NCBI RefSeq assembly: GCF_040802235.1
Contig: NC_133163.1
Coordinates: forward strand, 67,126,001-67,190,000
DNA: 64,000 nucleotides
From: Manis javanica
Taxonomy: Eukaryota > Chordata > Mammalia > Pholidota > Manidae
Reading direction: 5' to 3'
The notes under the pieces: model-generated
The model's input: only the letters and a program-made list of their open reading frames with translations
Databases searched by the model: none
Told to the model about the DNA's origin: nothing
Shown here: positions 1-11,595 of the stretch, in pieces
Position numbering within the stretch: the first letter of the stretch is position 1
Layout: each line of letters opens with the position of its first letter
Program-made: the position numbers and the translations under genes

Positions 1-794
1 AAGCCCAGTAATCTAGCCACCGCCCCTGATGTTTTCCTTGGGAGAAATTTCAAGCCTTAGGGATGATTAAAGCTGTCTTTTTATTGTTGTTTATTGAGGT
101 TCCTGTCAGGGTGGGATAACCTCCTCCAACTAGGCTGGGCAGATTGTCATGAATCTATATAATTAGAGAGAGTTCACATCCCGGAAAAAAGCTGCGCTCC
201 TACAACTCAGCAGGCGGCCGCCCAAAAGGGAGAAGGGGCGCAAACTCTCCGGGGCCCGGAACGCCCGCAGGGCGCAGCGCTCCTGAAATGTTATTTCACG
301 GAGCCCTTTGGCAGAGTCAGAACCCGTGCAGTTATTGCCATGGTGGACGCTGAGTCCCTGACTGTTAAAAAGTAAAGGAAATGCCTCTTCGAGTTTCATG
401 GTTGTTTATCCAAAGATACATTTTAATCATCTTGTTTTGAAACATTTAAGGGAAGTTAGTCCTTATCTTTCTATTTTGAAAGGCCAACCAAAGAGAGTGG
501 AAGAGTGGGGATGAGATTTCTTATTTTTAGTGTGTACCTCACACTCGCCATAAGTGTATTGAGGAAAAAACATTTGAACCTTGAGAGGTACTTGCCTCTG
601 CTGTGGAATATCTGAAGAAGAGAAGGGACGTCAAAGAAATATGGGTATGTTTGACTCTAAAAGACAAACTGTTAAAACTTCTAGTTCTGTATTCAGTTGG
701 GTGACATTTCAGGTCTTATACTCCTAAAATGCCTTCTTAGTTTATCTGGCTTGAACTAAAAGTATTTGATATTGAAAATTGAGACAGACTCCCT
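1..794. other. unassigned DNA with a small CpG-rich patch
   Basis: No gene or recognisable repeat is seen. Positions about 180-300 are markedly richer in G+C and CpG than their surroundings and include a NotI-type GCGGCCGC. That could be the remnant of a small promoter or exon, but no convincing open frame, splice signals or family match supports this. Confidence 0.4.
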
Positions 795-960
795 GTAGAG
801 CAGTGAATTCCTAACAGGGCTGCACAATGGAATCACCTGGGGAGCTTTAGGACACACTGAGCCGCAGCCCCACCCCAGAGATGCTCATGTAACCGGCCTG
901 GTAGGCGCCCAGGACGACAGAGGGTTAAAGCTCTCCAGGTGGTCTTACTGTGCTGCCCAG
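795..960 (+). repeat. MER5A-like DNA transposon relic
   Basis: The order of short motifs (a CAGTG-like start, AATCACCTGG, GGAGCTTTA, CCCCACCCCAGAG, then the CTCTCCAGGTGGTC region) matches the non-autonomous hAT-Charlie MER5A consensus as I know it. It is highly diverged and has no coding capacity. Confidence 0.6.
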
Positions 961-1444
961 GGCATGGAATACTTAGCTTAATGTTAGAGGTTAAGCTAAT
1001 AATTCAGTTTTTCATTCTTTTTCATTATCTTTTCATTAAAATTCCACCTTAAATGTACCGACTGTATCCCCCCTCCCCCATGAAACATGGAAGCATCTTC
1101 TGGCCTGATGGTTGTTTAAAAACAATCCTTAACAGAAAGAATGAAAACTCAGTTTCAAAAGTAATTTGCCCCGAGTGTGTTGTCTGTCACAGTCTAGCTT
1201 TGTGCAGAATGGGCTGGCATTGTTGAAACAGTGAGCTGCCTCTAAAACTGATACCCTAGGTGGCATCTTTAGGATGCTGCTGACAGCCCTAAAAGAGTTT
1301 CTTCAGAATAGCGTGGTTATTGATGCCTGGATTTTGCTTGTTATCTGCACAGATAAGCTCTTAAGTCTATAGGTCCACTCTCTGATTCTGTTTTACCTAA
1401 GCATTAATCTGGTGTTACTCTGAAGTTTTTATGTTTTTGTTATT
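961..1444. other. unassigned DNA
   Basis: Ordinary AT-rich sequence with no gene, RNA gene or repeat family that I can recognise. Confidence 0.4.
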
Positions 1445-2015
1445 GGTCTTATTTTTAATTTTTATTTAATTTTTTAATTTTTAAATGAAGTATAGTTGAT
1501 ATATAACATGTAAATTTCAGGTGTACAAAACAGTGATTCAGTGCTCACCACAATGAGTTACCATCTGTCACCATACAAAGTTACTATATTATTGATCATA
1601 TTTCCTATGCTGTATATTTTATCCCTGTGACTTATTTTATAACTAGAAGATTGCACCTCTTAATCTCCACCTATTTCAACTATTCCCCAACATGAAACAA
1701 GTTTGTGCTCTGTATTTTTTAGTCTGTTTCTGTTATTTGTTTGTTCATTTGTTTTGTTTTTAAAATTACACATGTAAGTGAAATCATATGGTATTTGTTT
1801 CTCTGACTTATTTCACTTAGTATAATACCCTCTAGGTCCATCCATATTGTTGCAAATGGCAAGATTTCATTTTTTATGGCCAAGTCATATTCCAGGGTGT
1901 ATGTACCACATCTTTTTTATCCATTCATCTATCAATGGGCACTTAGGTTGGTTCTATATCTGGGCTATTGTAAATAATGCTGTGAGAAGCATATGGGTGC
2001 ATATATCTTTTCAAG
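1445..2015 (-). repeat. old L1 3' end (3' UTR and ORF2 C-terminus), antisense
   Basis: The 3' UTR begins near 1445. The reverse complement of 1790-2010 then reads as the ORF2 C-terminal region (the family's IYT-EY and MFIAALFTIAK-like segments), with many substitutions. The ORF2 upstream part does not continue to the right. It resumes at about 3944-4240 in the same orientation, and part of the missing middle lies inverted at 3172-3345. The L1 was therefore broken by a later LTR-element insertion and rearrangement. Confidence 0.8.
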
Positions 2016-2757
2016 TCAGTGTTTTATCTCTGCCTTCTGCTTTGTCCTCAGCAGCCGGAACCACTGCTCTGGTCTCAGTTGTCGCCACAGCTCCAGTACA
2101 ATTTCTTTCTGTCTGCTCCTGCCTTTTCAAACCAACCCACACCTGGGTCCTCGCGACCTTCACGAGGCCCTTTGAATTCTTCCTTCGAGAAGCAGACCAT
2201 ATTTTCTTTTGTGCTTGAGCCTGAGGACAGAAGCAGAGCATGGAGTGCTCCACAACCTGAGGGGGGTGCTGCTCCTCACCTGAAAGCACCCGCGGTTGCC
2301 AGTCCTTCTGGCTTTCCACCAGCTTTCAGCCAGGTGGGGTCTCAACGGAGGAGGGGCCTCCACCCCCATCTGTTCATCAAACCTCTGCTCCTCCATTTCT
2401 GGGGCTGACGGCTCCACTACAACCTTCACCTGCCCCATGGCACCTGGCAGCCGAGTGCTGCTGTTTCTCGGGCTGCTCCTTCTCGGGCTGCTGCTCCTCC
2501 TCGTGCTGTTTCATCTCATGCTACGACAACATTCTTTACCATTTCCACAGCACTTCGTAGTGATGCCATTTCAGTCAGCAACAAATTTTTTTTCTCTTGG
2601 GGTGGACCCCAGTCCTCCCCACTTCACAGTACCACATGTCCACAGGGGGACATCGAGTGTCTCCCCAGCCACAGGTGCAGCCGCTGCAACACTCCTCCCA
2701 TGAGGGCAGCCTGTTCTTTCTCCTTGGTCACCAATAAACCCTGCTGATTGTCGCCTA
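2016..2757 (-). other. unrecognised segment, possible ERV interior or retrocopy
   Basis: This ~740-bp block lies between the L1 break and the antisense LTR arm at 2758, so on the minus strand it directly follows an LTR. That is where the interior of an LTR element would lie. It is GC-richer than its flanks. Minus-strand frames of about 92-102 residues overlap here, and one contains a glutamate/glutamine-rich run (rc of 2440-2520). A plus-strand frame (2296-2703) has a Leu-rich run that is simply the antisense of that tract. I recognise no protein family. It could be a decayed gag-like interior or a retrocopied host mRNA. Confidence 0.35.
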
Positions 2758-3170
2758 CTGTCTTGTCAATGGGTTTCAGCCTCAGGCAAGTTCATTATGG
2801 GTTCAATGTGACAAAGAAATGATAGAATGTTCATGGGGTGAGAGGGTTATACCCAGTTTTATTTCCATGGTGGCAGGTCAATGACTAAAATCTTCACTCA
2901 GAGCGAGTCTGCATGCAGCAAGCCAGTCTCTGCCTCTGGGCCCCTCTGCCCACACAGCTGTCCCCTGGGTCTCTGTCCTGGGTGCTGCCACCACTCCAGC
3001 CTCTGCTCTGCTCTCTTGCAGCCTTGCAGCTGTGCCACCATGTTGCCCAGAGCACTGGGAAGGACTCTTTATATAGAATCAATAATGACATAGTGCCCAC
3101 ACATGTGTAGTGAGATAGCCAACCAGGGCCAGGTGAGAATCCTGGCCACAGGAACCTTAATTTTATCCAC
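2758..3170 (-). repeat. LTR-like element, left arm of inverted pair
   Basis: On the minus strand it carries a TATA-like TATATAAA (rc near 3070), then a GC-rich stretch, then GGAAATAAAA (rc near 2860) as a poly(A) signal. This is promoter and poly(A) architecture typical of an LTR. It pairs as a reverse complement with 3515-3943 at high but imperfect identity. I cannot name the LTR family. Confidence 0.65.
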
Positions 3171-3171
3171 A

Positions 3172-3345
3172 ATGGCTAATATCAACAAGCCAAGAAATAC
3201 AAGTGTTGGTAAGGATGTGGAGTAAAGGGAACCCTCACATACTGTTGGAGGGAATGTAAACTGCTGTGGCCAGTATGGAAAACAGTATGGAGGTTCCTAA
3301 AAAAATTAAAATGAAACACCATTTCCAGTAATTCCACTTATGGGT
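3172..3345 (+). repeat. inverted L1 ORF2 C-terminal fragment
   Basis: It reads in the plus orientation like the ORF2 3' coding segment (family pattern GGNVN, WKTVWRFL). The L1 pieces on either side (1445-2015 and 3944-4240) are in minus orientation. It fits the interval missing between those pieces and lies exactly between the two inverted LTR arms. Confidence 0.7.
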
Positions 3346-3514
3346 TCTGTGTAGTTGCAAGACTTTGCTGAAGAGGCTGGAGAAGGTGGGTACTATAAAG
3401 GCCACCCATGGTGTGTTGTGGAGTTTGATTACAGTGCTCCAGCTTTCTTGCACAGGGACCATTGCAGAGGATTGAGGGCCCATAGATTGACAGAGAATCC
3501 TGGAGGGGTGGAGT
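3346..3514. other. spacer between inverted LTR arms
   Basis: About 170 bp with no recognised family, between the inverted L1 fragment and the right LTR arm. Confidence 0.4.
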
Positions 3515-3943
3515 GTGGATAAAATGAAAGTTCCTATGGCCTGGATTCTCACCTGGCCCTGGTTGGCTAGCTCACTACACACGTGTGGGCAATACGTTGC
3601 TACTGACTCTATATAAAAAGCCCCACCCAGTGCTCTGGGTGACATGGTGGCAGGGCTGCAAGGCTGCAGGAGAGCAGAGCAGAGGCTGGAGTGGTGGCAG
3701 CGCCCAGGACAGAGGCCCAGAGGATGGCTGTGGGGGACAACTGTGCAGGCAGAGAGGCCCAGAGACAGAGACTGGCTTGCTGTGTGCAGACTTACTCTGA
3801 GTGAACGGATTTTAGTGATTGACCTGCCACCATGGAAATAAAGTTGGGTATAACCCTCTCACCCCACGAACATTCTATCATTTCTTTGGTCAAATTGAAT
3901 CCATAGTGAATTTGTCCGCAGCTGAAACCCATTGGCAAGACAG
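3515..3943 (+). repeat. LTR-like element, right arm of inverted pair
   Basis: This is the plus-oriented partner of 2758-3170. TATATAAA lies near 3612, a GC-rich CAGG/CAGAG tract follows, and GGAAATAAAG lies near 3833. The arms match from GTGGATAAAA (3515) to GCAAGACAG (3943). Beyond this point the sequence is antisense L1. Confidence 0.65.
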
Positions 3944-4240
3944 CCATTCTGACCAGTGTGAGATGGTAGGTCTTTGTGATTTTGATGTGCAATTCCCTGC
4001 TTAGTAAAGTTGAGCATCTCTTCATGTGTCTGTTGGCCATTGGTATGTCTTCTTTGGAAAAATGTAATTCAGGTCCTCAATCAGTTTTAAAATTGGATTA
4101 TTTGGTTTGTTGCTGTGGTGTTGTATTAGTTCTTTATATACTTTGGTTATTAGCCCCTTAATTTGGCTGTATGGATTGCCTGGGGGGCATATCCAGAAAA
4201 ATATTACCAAGGCCGATCTCCAAGAGTTATTTTTTATCTT
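3944..4240 (-). repeat. old L1 ORF2 fragment, antisense
   Basis: The reverse complement matches the ORF2 segment encoding the RHMKRCST- and KGLI-KVYKEL-like stretches, with stops and substitutions. It is the 5'-ward continuation of the L1 piece at 1445-2015 after the LTR-element interruption. Confidence 0.75.
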
Positions 4241-5027
4241 TATTTTTTAAAGGAGCATCAATCCTATTCCACCCCCTCTGCCACTTAAGCTCTCCTGTGA
4301 ACTGTTACTTAGTTAATGTAATACATAGTAACTTGGTTTTATTTCAGTTACAGTGACCTTTAAGTGAATTTATTCCTGTTGGGGAGTAAGTATCTGTTTA
4401 TTCTGTGGTATCTCATGTGTTTCTACAATTGGTTATAGAGCATAATCAGTTTGGAAACTCCTATCACCTGTTATTTAAACCATGTCAATGTGTATTTCAG
4501 ATGCAGTTTTCCTGATTCTTTTTTGTTCACATCTTGTCAAGCAAGTACATACATGTGGCCTTCAGTTTGGATGATTTCTAGCAACAGAATAAATGTCCAT
4601 AGCCTCTGAGGAGAACAAGTCAAAAAGTGGACTGAGAGAGAGCCCTGTGACCACTAGCAGTCGCTTTCTTTTTCTGGGTCTCAGTTCCCTCCCCTGTAAT
4701 GTGAAGGGGATCAGACCAGGTGACTGAAAGGGACCTCACCCAGGCCACTTTCTTTGACTGGGTGAATCTCCCTGGGCATATACATGGGCTTCAGGGGCTG
4801 TGCTGTTTTCTGGGGTTTGGGAGGCTGTGGGAAGTGTGGGCTATGCCAGCTGGCTCCCAGCCTGTCTTATGCAAAGTCTCTTTCTAGTCACTTCTCACTG
4901 CTGAACCGTGGCCTGGATCATGTTTGCCCCCTTTTTAACAAGAAGTGATGGAGATCACGTTGCCTGTGGAGTGCCAATGGGATTTCTCTCCCAAGAAGAA
5001 AAGCTGTAACAGGGAACCTAAATTAGT
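4241..5027. other. unassigned DNA
   Basis: No gene, RNA gene or family-level repeat recognised. Confidence 0.4.
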
Positions 5028-5150
5028 AGAAACTCCTTGAGGTCAAGGGTCTTTCTTCCTTTGTTCATTGCTGTACCTCTAGTCCCCATTGAAGTGTCCA
5101 GCATATAATAGGTACTCAAGAAGTATTTGTTAAATGAATGAGTTAATTCC
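5028..5150 (+). repeat. L2 3'-end relic
   Basis: The motif order (CTCCTTGAGGTCAAGG, GTTCATTGCTGTACC, CATATAATAGGTACTCA, TTGTTAAATGAATGA) follows the L2 LINE 3' end as known across mammals. Confidence 0.75.
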
Positions 5151-5184
5151 ATCCTGTCTTGTCATTTGCTACCTTATAATGATT

Positions 5185-5600
5185 CTTTTAAAACTTTTTA
5201 TTCTAGAATATTTTATTCTAGTTCAAGGTCTACAGGAAAATTGGTAAGACAGTACAGAGAATTTCCATATACCCCACACTCAGTTTCCCTTACTGTTGGC
5301 ATCTTACATTAGTATGGTACAGTTGGTACAATTAATGAACCAAGACTGATGCATTATTATTAAGTGGATTCCATACTTTATTCAGATTTCATCAGATTTT
5401 ACCTGTCCTTTTTCTGTTCTGGGATCCCATTGGAATTACATTTAGTTGGTATGTTTTCTTAGAAACCTCTTTGCTATGACATTTTCTTAATGTCACATTT
5501 TCTACATTATACTAAGTATGCCTTCTTAGAGACCTCTCAGCTGTAACATTTTCTTCCTTTTTCGATGACCTTGGCAGTTTCCAGGCGTATGGTCAGGTAT
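5185..5600. repeat. ancient L1M-type 3'-UTR-like repeat
   Basis: It contains the order AAGACAGTACAGAGAATTTCC, ATACCCCACACTCAG, ATCTTACATTAGTATGGTAC and ACTTTATTCAGATTT. I know this from a widespread old mammalian interspersed repeat usually classified with L1M 3' regions. Subfamily and orientation are not resolved. Confidence 0.55.
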
Positions 5601-6219
5601 TTTGTGCCATGTCCCTCAGGTGGATTCATCTGGTGTTTCCCTGTCATTGCACTGGGGTGATAGGCTTTGGGGGGAGGACCACAGAGAAGTAACATTCTCA
5701 TCACATCGTATCAAGGGCACATATTATCAACATGGCTCTTCTCTGTTGATGTTGATCTTGGCCACCTGGCTGAGGTCGTGTCTGTCAGGCTTCTGTTCTG
5801 CACACTCTTTTGCACCCCCTTTCTGTCCTGGTCTCTTTGAAAGGATTTCACTATATGCAGTGCACACATGAGGAATGTGGAGTTATGTTCAACCTCCTCG
5901 AGGGAGAAGTAGCTTCATAAATTATTGGGAATTCTTCTGCCAAGAGAAATCTGTCTCCTCTCCTATTTATTGTTTCTTATATGTGGCAATTCTTCTCCAA
6001 AAGGTGAGCCCCTTAAAGGCAGGCACCCTCCATATGCTCCTCTGTATTCCCAGTGGCTTGCAACAATGCTTTGGAGTACAAGGAGATGCCGTCACCAATG
6101 TAAAGGATGGTCCATAGCTTCCAGTCCTAGGGATTTTCTGCTGATGGCTGTCCTTTCTCACTGCAAGATTGGGGCCAGAAAGTTGCCCATCTGGCTCTTG
6201 GCAAAGGTGTAACCAAATT
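5601..6219. other. unassigned DNA
   Basis: Nothing recognised. The short open frames here have no family features. Confidence 0.4.
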
Positions 6220-6440
6220 GCTAATAACAACAGTTATCCTTACACTGTGTCAAGCTCTTTATACATGTTCTTATAGAACATACCTGCAAGATAGATATCA
6301 TCCTAATTTTATAAATAAATATACTGGTGCCCAGATTAATTGAAAGACATGTCCCAAATCACACAGGTAGAGCAGACCCAGGATTCAAATCTAGGTCTCT
6401 AAAGCCCATGCCCTTACACACCAAGTTATACTGTGTTTTC
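6220..6440 (+). repeat. MIR SINE relic
   Basis: The order of the MIR core and 3' motifs is visible: AAGCTCTTTATACATG, ATTTTATAAATAAA, CCCAAATCACACAGGTAG and CAGGATTCAAATCTAGG. It is strongly diverged. Confidence 0.75.
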
Positions 6441-7564
6441 CCTCATAATAGCAAAATAAAGCCACAAAGAAAGGTTTGAATAAAGTCAAAAGGTAATCGG
6501 AATGACAAGTGCTATAAGAATAAGGAAAAAGAAGGAATGAATTCCTGAGTGGGAGTGGTTGGTGTGAGATCTGCCAGGCATGTGTGGCCCTTGAGATCTG
6601 CTATGAAATTGGTACATCCTCAGGAGAAGCACATAATTCATAGGTTAGCATAATAAGATAATAGGAAAATATTATGTATTCCAAACACAAACACAGAAAG
6701 TTTTGATCATATTCTTAATAGGTCAAACAATTTCTAAAATATACCTATATGGAGCAAAGGCCTAATGTGCTTCAGTTAGCTTTTAAGGTAGGTGGGCATT
6801 AGGGCTGATCCCAAGCTCTTTTCTTCAAGGGTCCAACTAGAAATTATTTTTGTAATATACATATTGATTCTCCTCTTCCAGGAGATGTGGTTGATTTGTG
6901 GTATAGGGGTCAAATGATGGTGATAGTAGTTGGTTATTTGAAGTTATTGATCCAATAAGCTTTGTTGAACCATTAGACTCTGAAATAAGATATCAATTAT
7001 ATATGGTTCTTGGAAATTATGTATTAACAGTGTTGATAAAAAAACTGAAGCTCACATAACATTTTCTGTTTGACCAATGATGTAAACTGGATTCAAAATG
7101 TTTATAAATAATTATGAATGGAAAATATGTAATACCTTACACATTAATTTTGAAAAGACATGAGAGCTCTTTGAAATATGGTATATATAAACTGAAGTAT
7201 TTAATAAGGCTAAATTCCATCTCCAGTTTTTCCAGTTTTATTGTTCTATGATAGTATTTTCATATTATACAATAATTGTTGACATTGTAATACTTTGTCA
7301 AATTTAGACTGCAATGAAATATAAGACTCATCATTATTAATATAACTTTAAATAGGAAAAATACGCTTCTGAAAAACAATGCTGATTGTAAAATGCATCC
7401 AACTTACAAAGGTTCTAAAATATGCATCAATGGCAAATGTTATTACTAATTCTTTCATAAAAATTAGAAAAACTTCAAACCATGTGAAAGAGAAGGGGGG
7501 ACACATTGAAAAAAAGAGTAGTAATCAAATTTAGCTTTGAGTTTCCTGGAAAGCTGGGCAAAAA

Positions 7565-7599
<35 letters not shown>

Positions 7600-8155
7600 T
7601 ATATATATAATAATTAAAAGGCTTTACTCCTCTGGAAAGAAAATTTTTTCTGGAACTGAGTTATAAAAAGAATTGCTGATTTGGTACATAAGGAAACAGC
7701 TCTATGCAATGTAAAGGATGTTTTCTTTAAGAATAGTTTTAAAGAAGACACAGGAGCATTTTCATTTGACTGTTTCTTCAACCTTTGAAAGCAGAAAGCA
7801 TGAGAGAACATTTGGCCAATATCTTTAGAAATTTCAAAATGAAGTTTATTTAAATTGCTTATCCAACATTTTACACTAAAGAACATCTTTAATAGAAATG
7901 CTCTGCCAAGTAGACAAACATAGCAATGAGATTTGCTGAACTTTATATTACTCTGAAAAGCCACAATTATTTGGAAATTTAATTGGTACTGAAAATCATT
8001 TTCATGGATGGCAGAAGAAAAGCACATTTCAGCCATTTTTAGATTGAGCTATTTAAGAGCAACAGTTTTAAAATTGTAATAAAAGCTGTTCCATGATCAC
8101 CAAAGCTAATTTAACTTGTGCTTTAAGCCCAAGAGTTGAGTTTTGGATTTTAGAT
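6441..8155. other. unassigned AT-rich DNA
   Basis: A 1.7-kb AT-rich stretch without recognisable genes. A 140-codon minus-strand frame (7614-8036) has no domain features and no family resemblance that I can see. The only definite structure is the dinucleotide repeat listed separately. Confidence 0.4.
7567..7608. repeat. (AC)n/(AT)n microsatellite
   Basis: About 14 consecutive AC units followed by a short AT-rich run. Confidence 0.95.
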
Positions 8156-8535
8156 TTTATCCTTTAAAGAAAAAAAACTGTTATGAAAATCTTCAAACAT
8201 GTGCAAAAAGTGGACAAAATATTACAGTGAACCTTTTAAATCTATTCCCTACCCTGAACAATCATCAATTTGTGGCCACTTTTGTGCCTCCATGCCCTTA
8301 CTCCTGATTATTTTGAAGGAATCCCAGATATTATAATTTATAATTTCTCAAGATCTTTCTCCAAGGCCTCTCTTTTAACATACAACCATATTAGTATTAC
8401 CATACCCTAAGAATTATTGATTCCTTAAAATCATAGCCACTTAGGCTTCACATTGTCTTATAAGTTTTGTTTTTAAGTGGATCGTTTGCTGAATCTAGAT
8501 CAAAGTAAGTTTTATACCCAGAGAAAGGACAAGGA
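8156..8535. repeat. ancient L1M-type 3'-UTR-like repeat
   Basis: It shows the order TCTTCAAACATGTGCAAAAAG, ACAATCATCAATTTGTGGCC, TGATTATTTTGAAGGAATCC and TTGTCTTATAAGTTTTG. This is an old interspersed repeat family found widely in placental mammals. Subfamily not resolved. Confidence 0.55.
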
Positions 8536-10785
8536 TGTCTACTGTTCTGGCTGTCTTCTCCATCTCTGAACGTTTATGTCATCAACAATACCAACTGAGT
8601 CCCTACAGGGCAGCGCGGCGGGGGACGCCAGGGAAGCGAGGGTGATCGCCGCATGGAAGGAGTAACCAAATACTTTTGTTAGTAGCCCCCTCATTCTCAG
8701 GAATTTCCCTTATATCTAATTCAAATACCTCATTTGCAGTCTATTTCCATTCTTTTCCCCCTTAGTGTACAAGGACTACGTATCATCGCGCACGGTTATT
8801 ACTTTATCTGTTTTTGTTTTCTTGGGGGTGAGATTTCTTTCTTGTTTTTACATTGCGGTTAGTTTCTGTTTGTTTTTAGTTTTCCCCCTGTCTGTAATCC
8901 TTGTAGCTTTCCTCTCTCCTTTCTACCCTGTGTGTGCTGTGTAACCACATACCTTGTGATACATTCCACTATAGAGTTATATGTTAGAAGATCTGTGTCC
9001 ACGTAGAAGAATGAATCCCAAGTGGCTGTTTGAACAAATGATTCTTGAACTCGTATTTCTGTAGAAACAGAGGCGATTGGGTTAGAATTCAAAAGAGATG
9101 CTTTATAGTGTGCAGAGTATAAACAACATCATTTTAATGTTTTAAGTACTTCCACATCTATTATTTTTTTATCCTTTCTATAATCTAGTGAGTTACAAGG
9201 ACAATTCTTTGTATTTGGCGGGTAAAAAATATGCAGAACTCAGAAACTGTGCTGCATAAAGCGTACATACAAAGTTAATATGGGGCCATGTTGAGAGACT
9301 GGTTATCTAGACTTACTGCCATGTCCACTCCTGGCGTCCATTTCTCTGATACTTCTAGGAAATCATGTAGAACTGTACTTTGTTGTAAGGGGAAAGGATG
9401 CACACGTCTACCATATCCATGTCAGTCATTCTGACCTCCCGTTCCTGCCTCTCCTCAGCCTGCTGCCCTGCCTTCCCCAGCCGTGGCTGACTAGCCCTGG
9501 ACAGACATCTGACCCTAGACGTAACAGTGGCCTCTTTCTCCCAGCAATTTGAAATTGACTTATAGGAACTACTCAGAGCTGGAGTAGTGGCTCTTAAACA
9601 AGGAATATGTAAATCCAGGGCTGACCCAGGGCAGGTTCAAACTGTGAGAACATGTGAGAGCTGGTTGTGACACAGAGAAGTGAAGCAGGCATTCACTTCT
9701 CAGTCAATGGGACTCTGGTCCCTTCTGGGGCCAGCAGCACTTCCTAACTGGGAGATACTCGGTATTCAGCCAAAAAGGTCGTTTTTTGCTTAAGTAACTT
9801 GAGTGGATTTCAATTCCTTACACTCAATTGTGCCCCCAGACCCAATCAAACGCTTGAATTAGGCAAAAGGAAGTCATTTTAAGAGGTTTGTCCTGGAGCT
9901 GTTACTTTCTCAGTAGAGACCACATGGGTGTCAGTGTTCTTGCCTTTCCAAATGTGTTTGTGGATTTCCTGTGGAAAAGGAAGGAGAGGAGCTTCCATCA
10001 TTGAAAACTTCCCCTGCACTGGGGACTGCAGAGCAGCCTTGAAGATGGTGGCGCTCAACCACCCAGGTGCTCTGGGGACAGCAGACTTCCCTCCAGAGCA
10101 GGGCTCCAACGTGGGATTCCTGTTGGGCAGGTCAGAGTCCCTGCTAGCTCCTTCCCCACTCCTATGCTCTGCCACTGGGCTTATTAAAGTCCAGGAAATC
10201 TCAGAATTCAACATTTCTTCGTGGGTATCTTATTTCCTTAAAAAAAAAAAAAAACAAACCCCAAACCTTGGAATGCATTGTTACCTACGAGAATTTACTG
10301 TGTTACTACAGTGGACATTGTGGTTGTCTCTGTGACATTCATTTCGCCTCTTCCTGCTGTGCAACACCTCTCCATTCAGTCTCCCCAGTTCCACACACCG
10401 GTGCGTGGTGTTCCCCTGGCCATGACGGCTAGTTCAAGGATCTCCAAGGCTGCACTGTGAGAAGTCATGTTCTCACTTCCCTGGGTGTGATGGAGAAAGT
10501 GTGTTGCCCTGGGAGCTGCTGGCAGGCATCTTGCAACTGTGGCAGAAGCCAGCCTGAGGGAGAGGTGACTCTCAGGAGTAGGGCGAAGCCAGGAGAGCTG
10601 CAGAAAGCTGGGCAGGCCAGTCCATGAACAATGCCTGATGCCTACAGTTCCTGGGACTTCTCAGTTACAGGTGCCAATGAATTCCCATTATTACTTAAGT
10701 CAGTTCACATTCCATTTTCTATTATTTTCATCATAAAATATTTTGATAAAGCACTTTAAAATTTATTATTAGTACCTTCAGTGTG
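8536..10785. other. unassigned DNA
   Basis: 2.2 kb without a recognised gene or family. A ~60-bp GC-rich patch with several CpGs lies at 8605-8660, and an A14 run at 10241-10254 is followed by CAAACCCC. Overlapping frames at 9879-10335 lack family features. Confidence 0.4.
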
Positions 10786-10950
10786 CTGGCACAGCACTGG
10801 GTACTTTTTGAGTTATCTTTTGCCCTCACAACTACCTTAGGAGGTAGATACTACTATTACTGAATCCACTTTTCAGATGAAGAAGATTCTGAGGGGCTGT
10901 GACTTCTCCAAAGACACAAAGCCTATAAGCAGCAGAATTTGAGCCCATCG
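10786..10950 (+). repeat. MIR SINE relic
   Basis: It shows CCCTCACAACTACCTTAGG, AGGTAGATACTACTATTA, TTTTCAGATGAAGAAG and AGCAGAATTTGAGCCCA in MIR order. Confidence 0.75.
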
Positions 10951-11506
10951 CAATTACCATATTGTATCTATTTCTTATAGAAAAGATATTAGAGTCCAAA
11001 ACCCTCAACTCTAAGCAGTTGGTGATAATCACCATATCATGTGAAATACTTTTTATTTTTTCTAAGCACATTTGAACCTACATGACAAGTTTGAACAGCA
11101 GGTGCTGCCTGGCATAGAGGCCCCACACAGATGCTCCCAGGCAAATGAGTCAAGGTGTATCTGTCTAAGGAACACTAATGGGAAAAGATGCAATCAGGAT
11201 ACACTGGAGAGATCAACAATGTTCTTCGATGACAGACATGGCATGTATGCCTCTGGGTCTCCCAAAGAGGGCTTTAGCATCATTGGGTATGAGTGAGTCT
11301 GAGTAAGGATCCCAGTGGGATCTGCAGGGAGCATCCCTAGAGCAAGGGGCAGAACCACACCCAGCCCACCCCAACCCAAGCCCTGCTGGATCTTCATGAT
11401 CAGATCATCCTTCTTGGTGTTATACAGTGTGACCATGGAGACTGGTATAATACAGCATACACAAATATCAACACATCCTCTTTTTTCCCCTGGTTTAATA
11501 ACTGTG
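10951..11506. other. unassigned DNA next to the U6 pseudogene
   Basis: No family recognised. Frames on both strands (about 74-107 codons) show no domain that I can name. On the minus strand this block lies immediately 3' of the U6 copy, so it could be a co-retrotransposed sequence, but no poly(A) junction is visible. Confidence 0.35.
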
Positions 11507-11595
11507 GAATACTTCATGGCATCCTTGCACAGGATGCCATGCTAATTTTCTCTGTATTGTTCCAATTTTAATATATGTGCTGCCAAAGTGAACAC
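11507..11595 (-). pseudogene. U6 snRNA pseudogene
   Basis: The minus strand from 11595 follows U6 spliceosomal RNA: a GTG-start, CTTTGGCAGCACATATA, AAAATTGGAACAATACAGAG, AATTAGCATGGC, GCAAGGATG, and a decayed 3' stem (GAAGTATTCCA). There are several substitutions and a rearranged 3' part. No upstream PSE/TATA arrangement and no clean terminal T-run is visible. It is therefore an L1-mobilised pseudogene rather than a working snRNA gene. Confidence 0.9.

Noticed and set aside
1..400. CpG-rich patch as a promoter/first exon
   Set aside because: Only ~120 bp long, with no gene that it could serve in the window. Recorded as unassigned.
2296..2703. 135-codon frame with a Leu-rich hydrophobic run as a membrane protein
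   Set aside because: The Leu run is the complement of a purine-rich CAG/GAG tract on the other strand. There is no other domain or support.
7614..8036. 140-codon minus-strand frame
   Set aside because: AT-rich, low-complexity composition with no recognisable features.
10951..11506. U6-chimeric retrocopy partner
   Set aside because: No poly(A) and no target duplication joining it to the U6 copy were seen.
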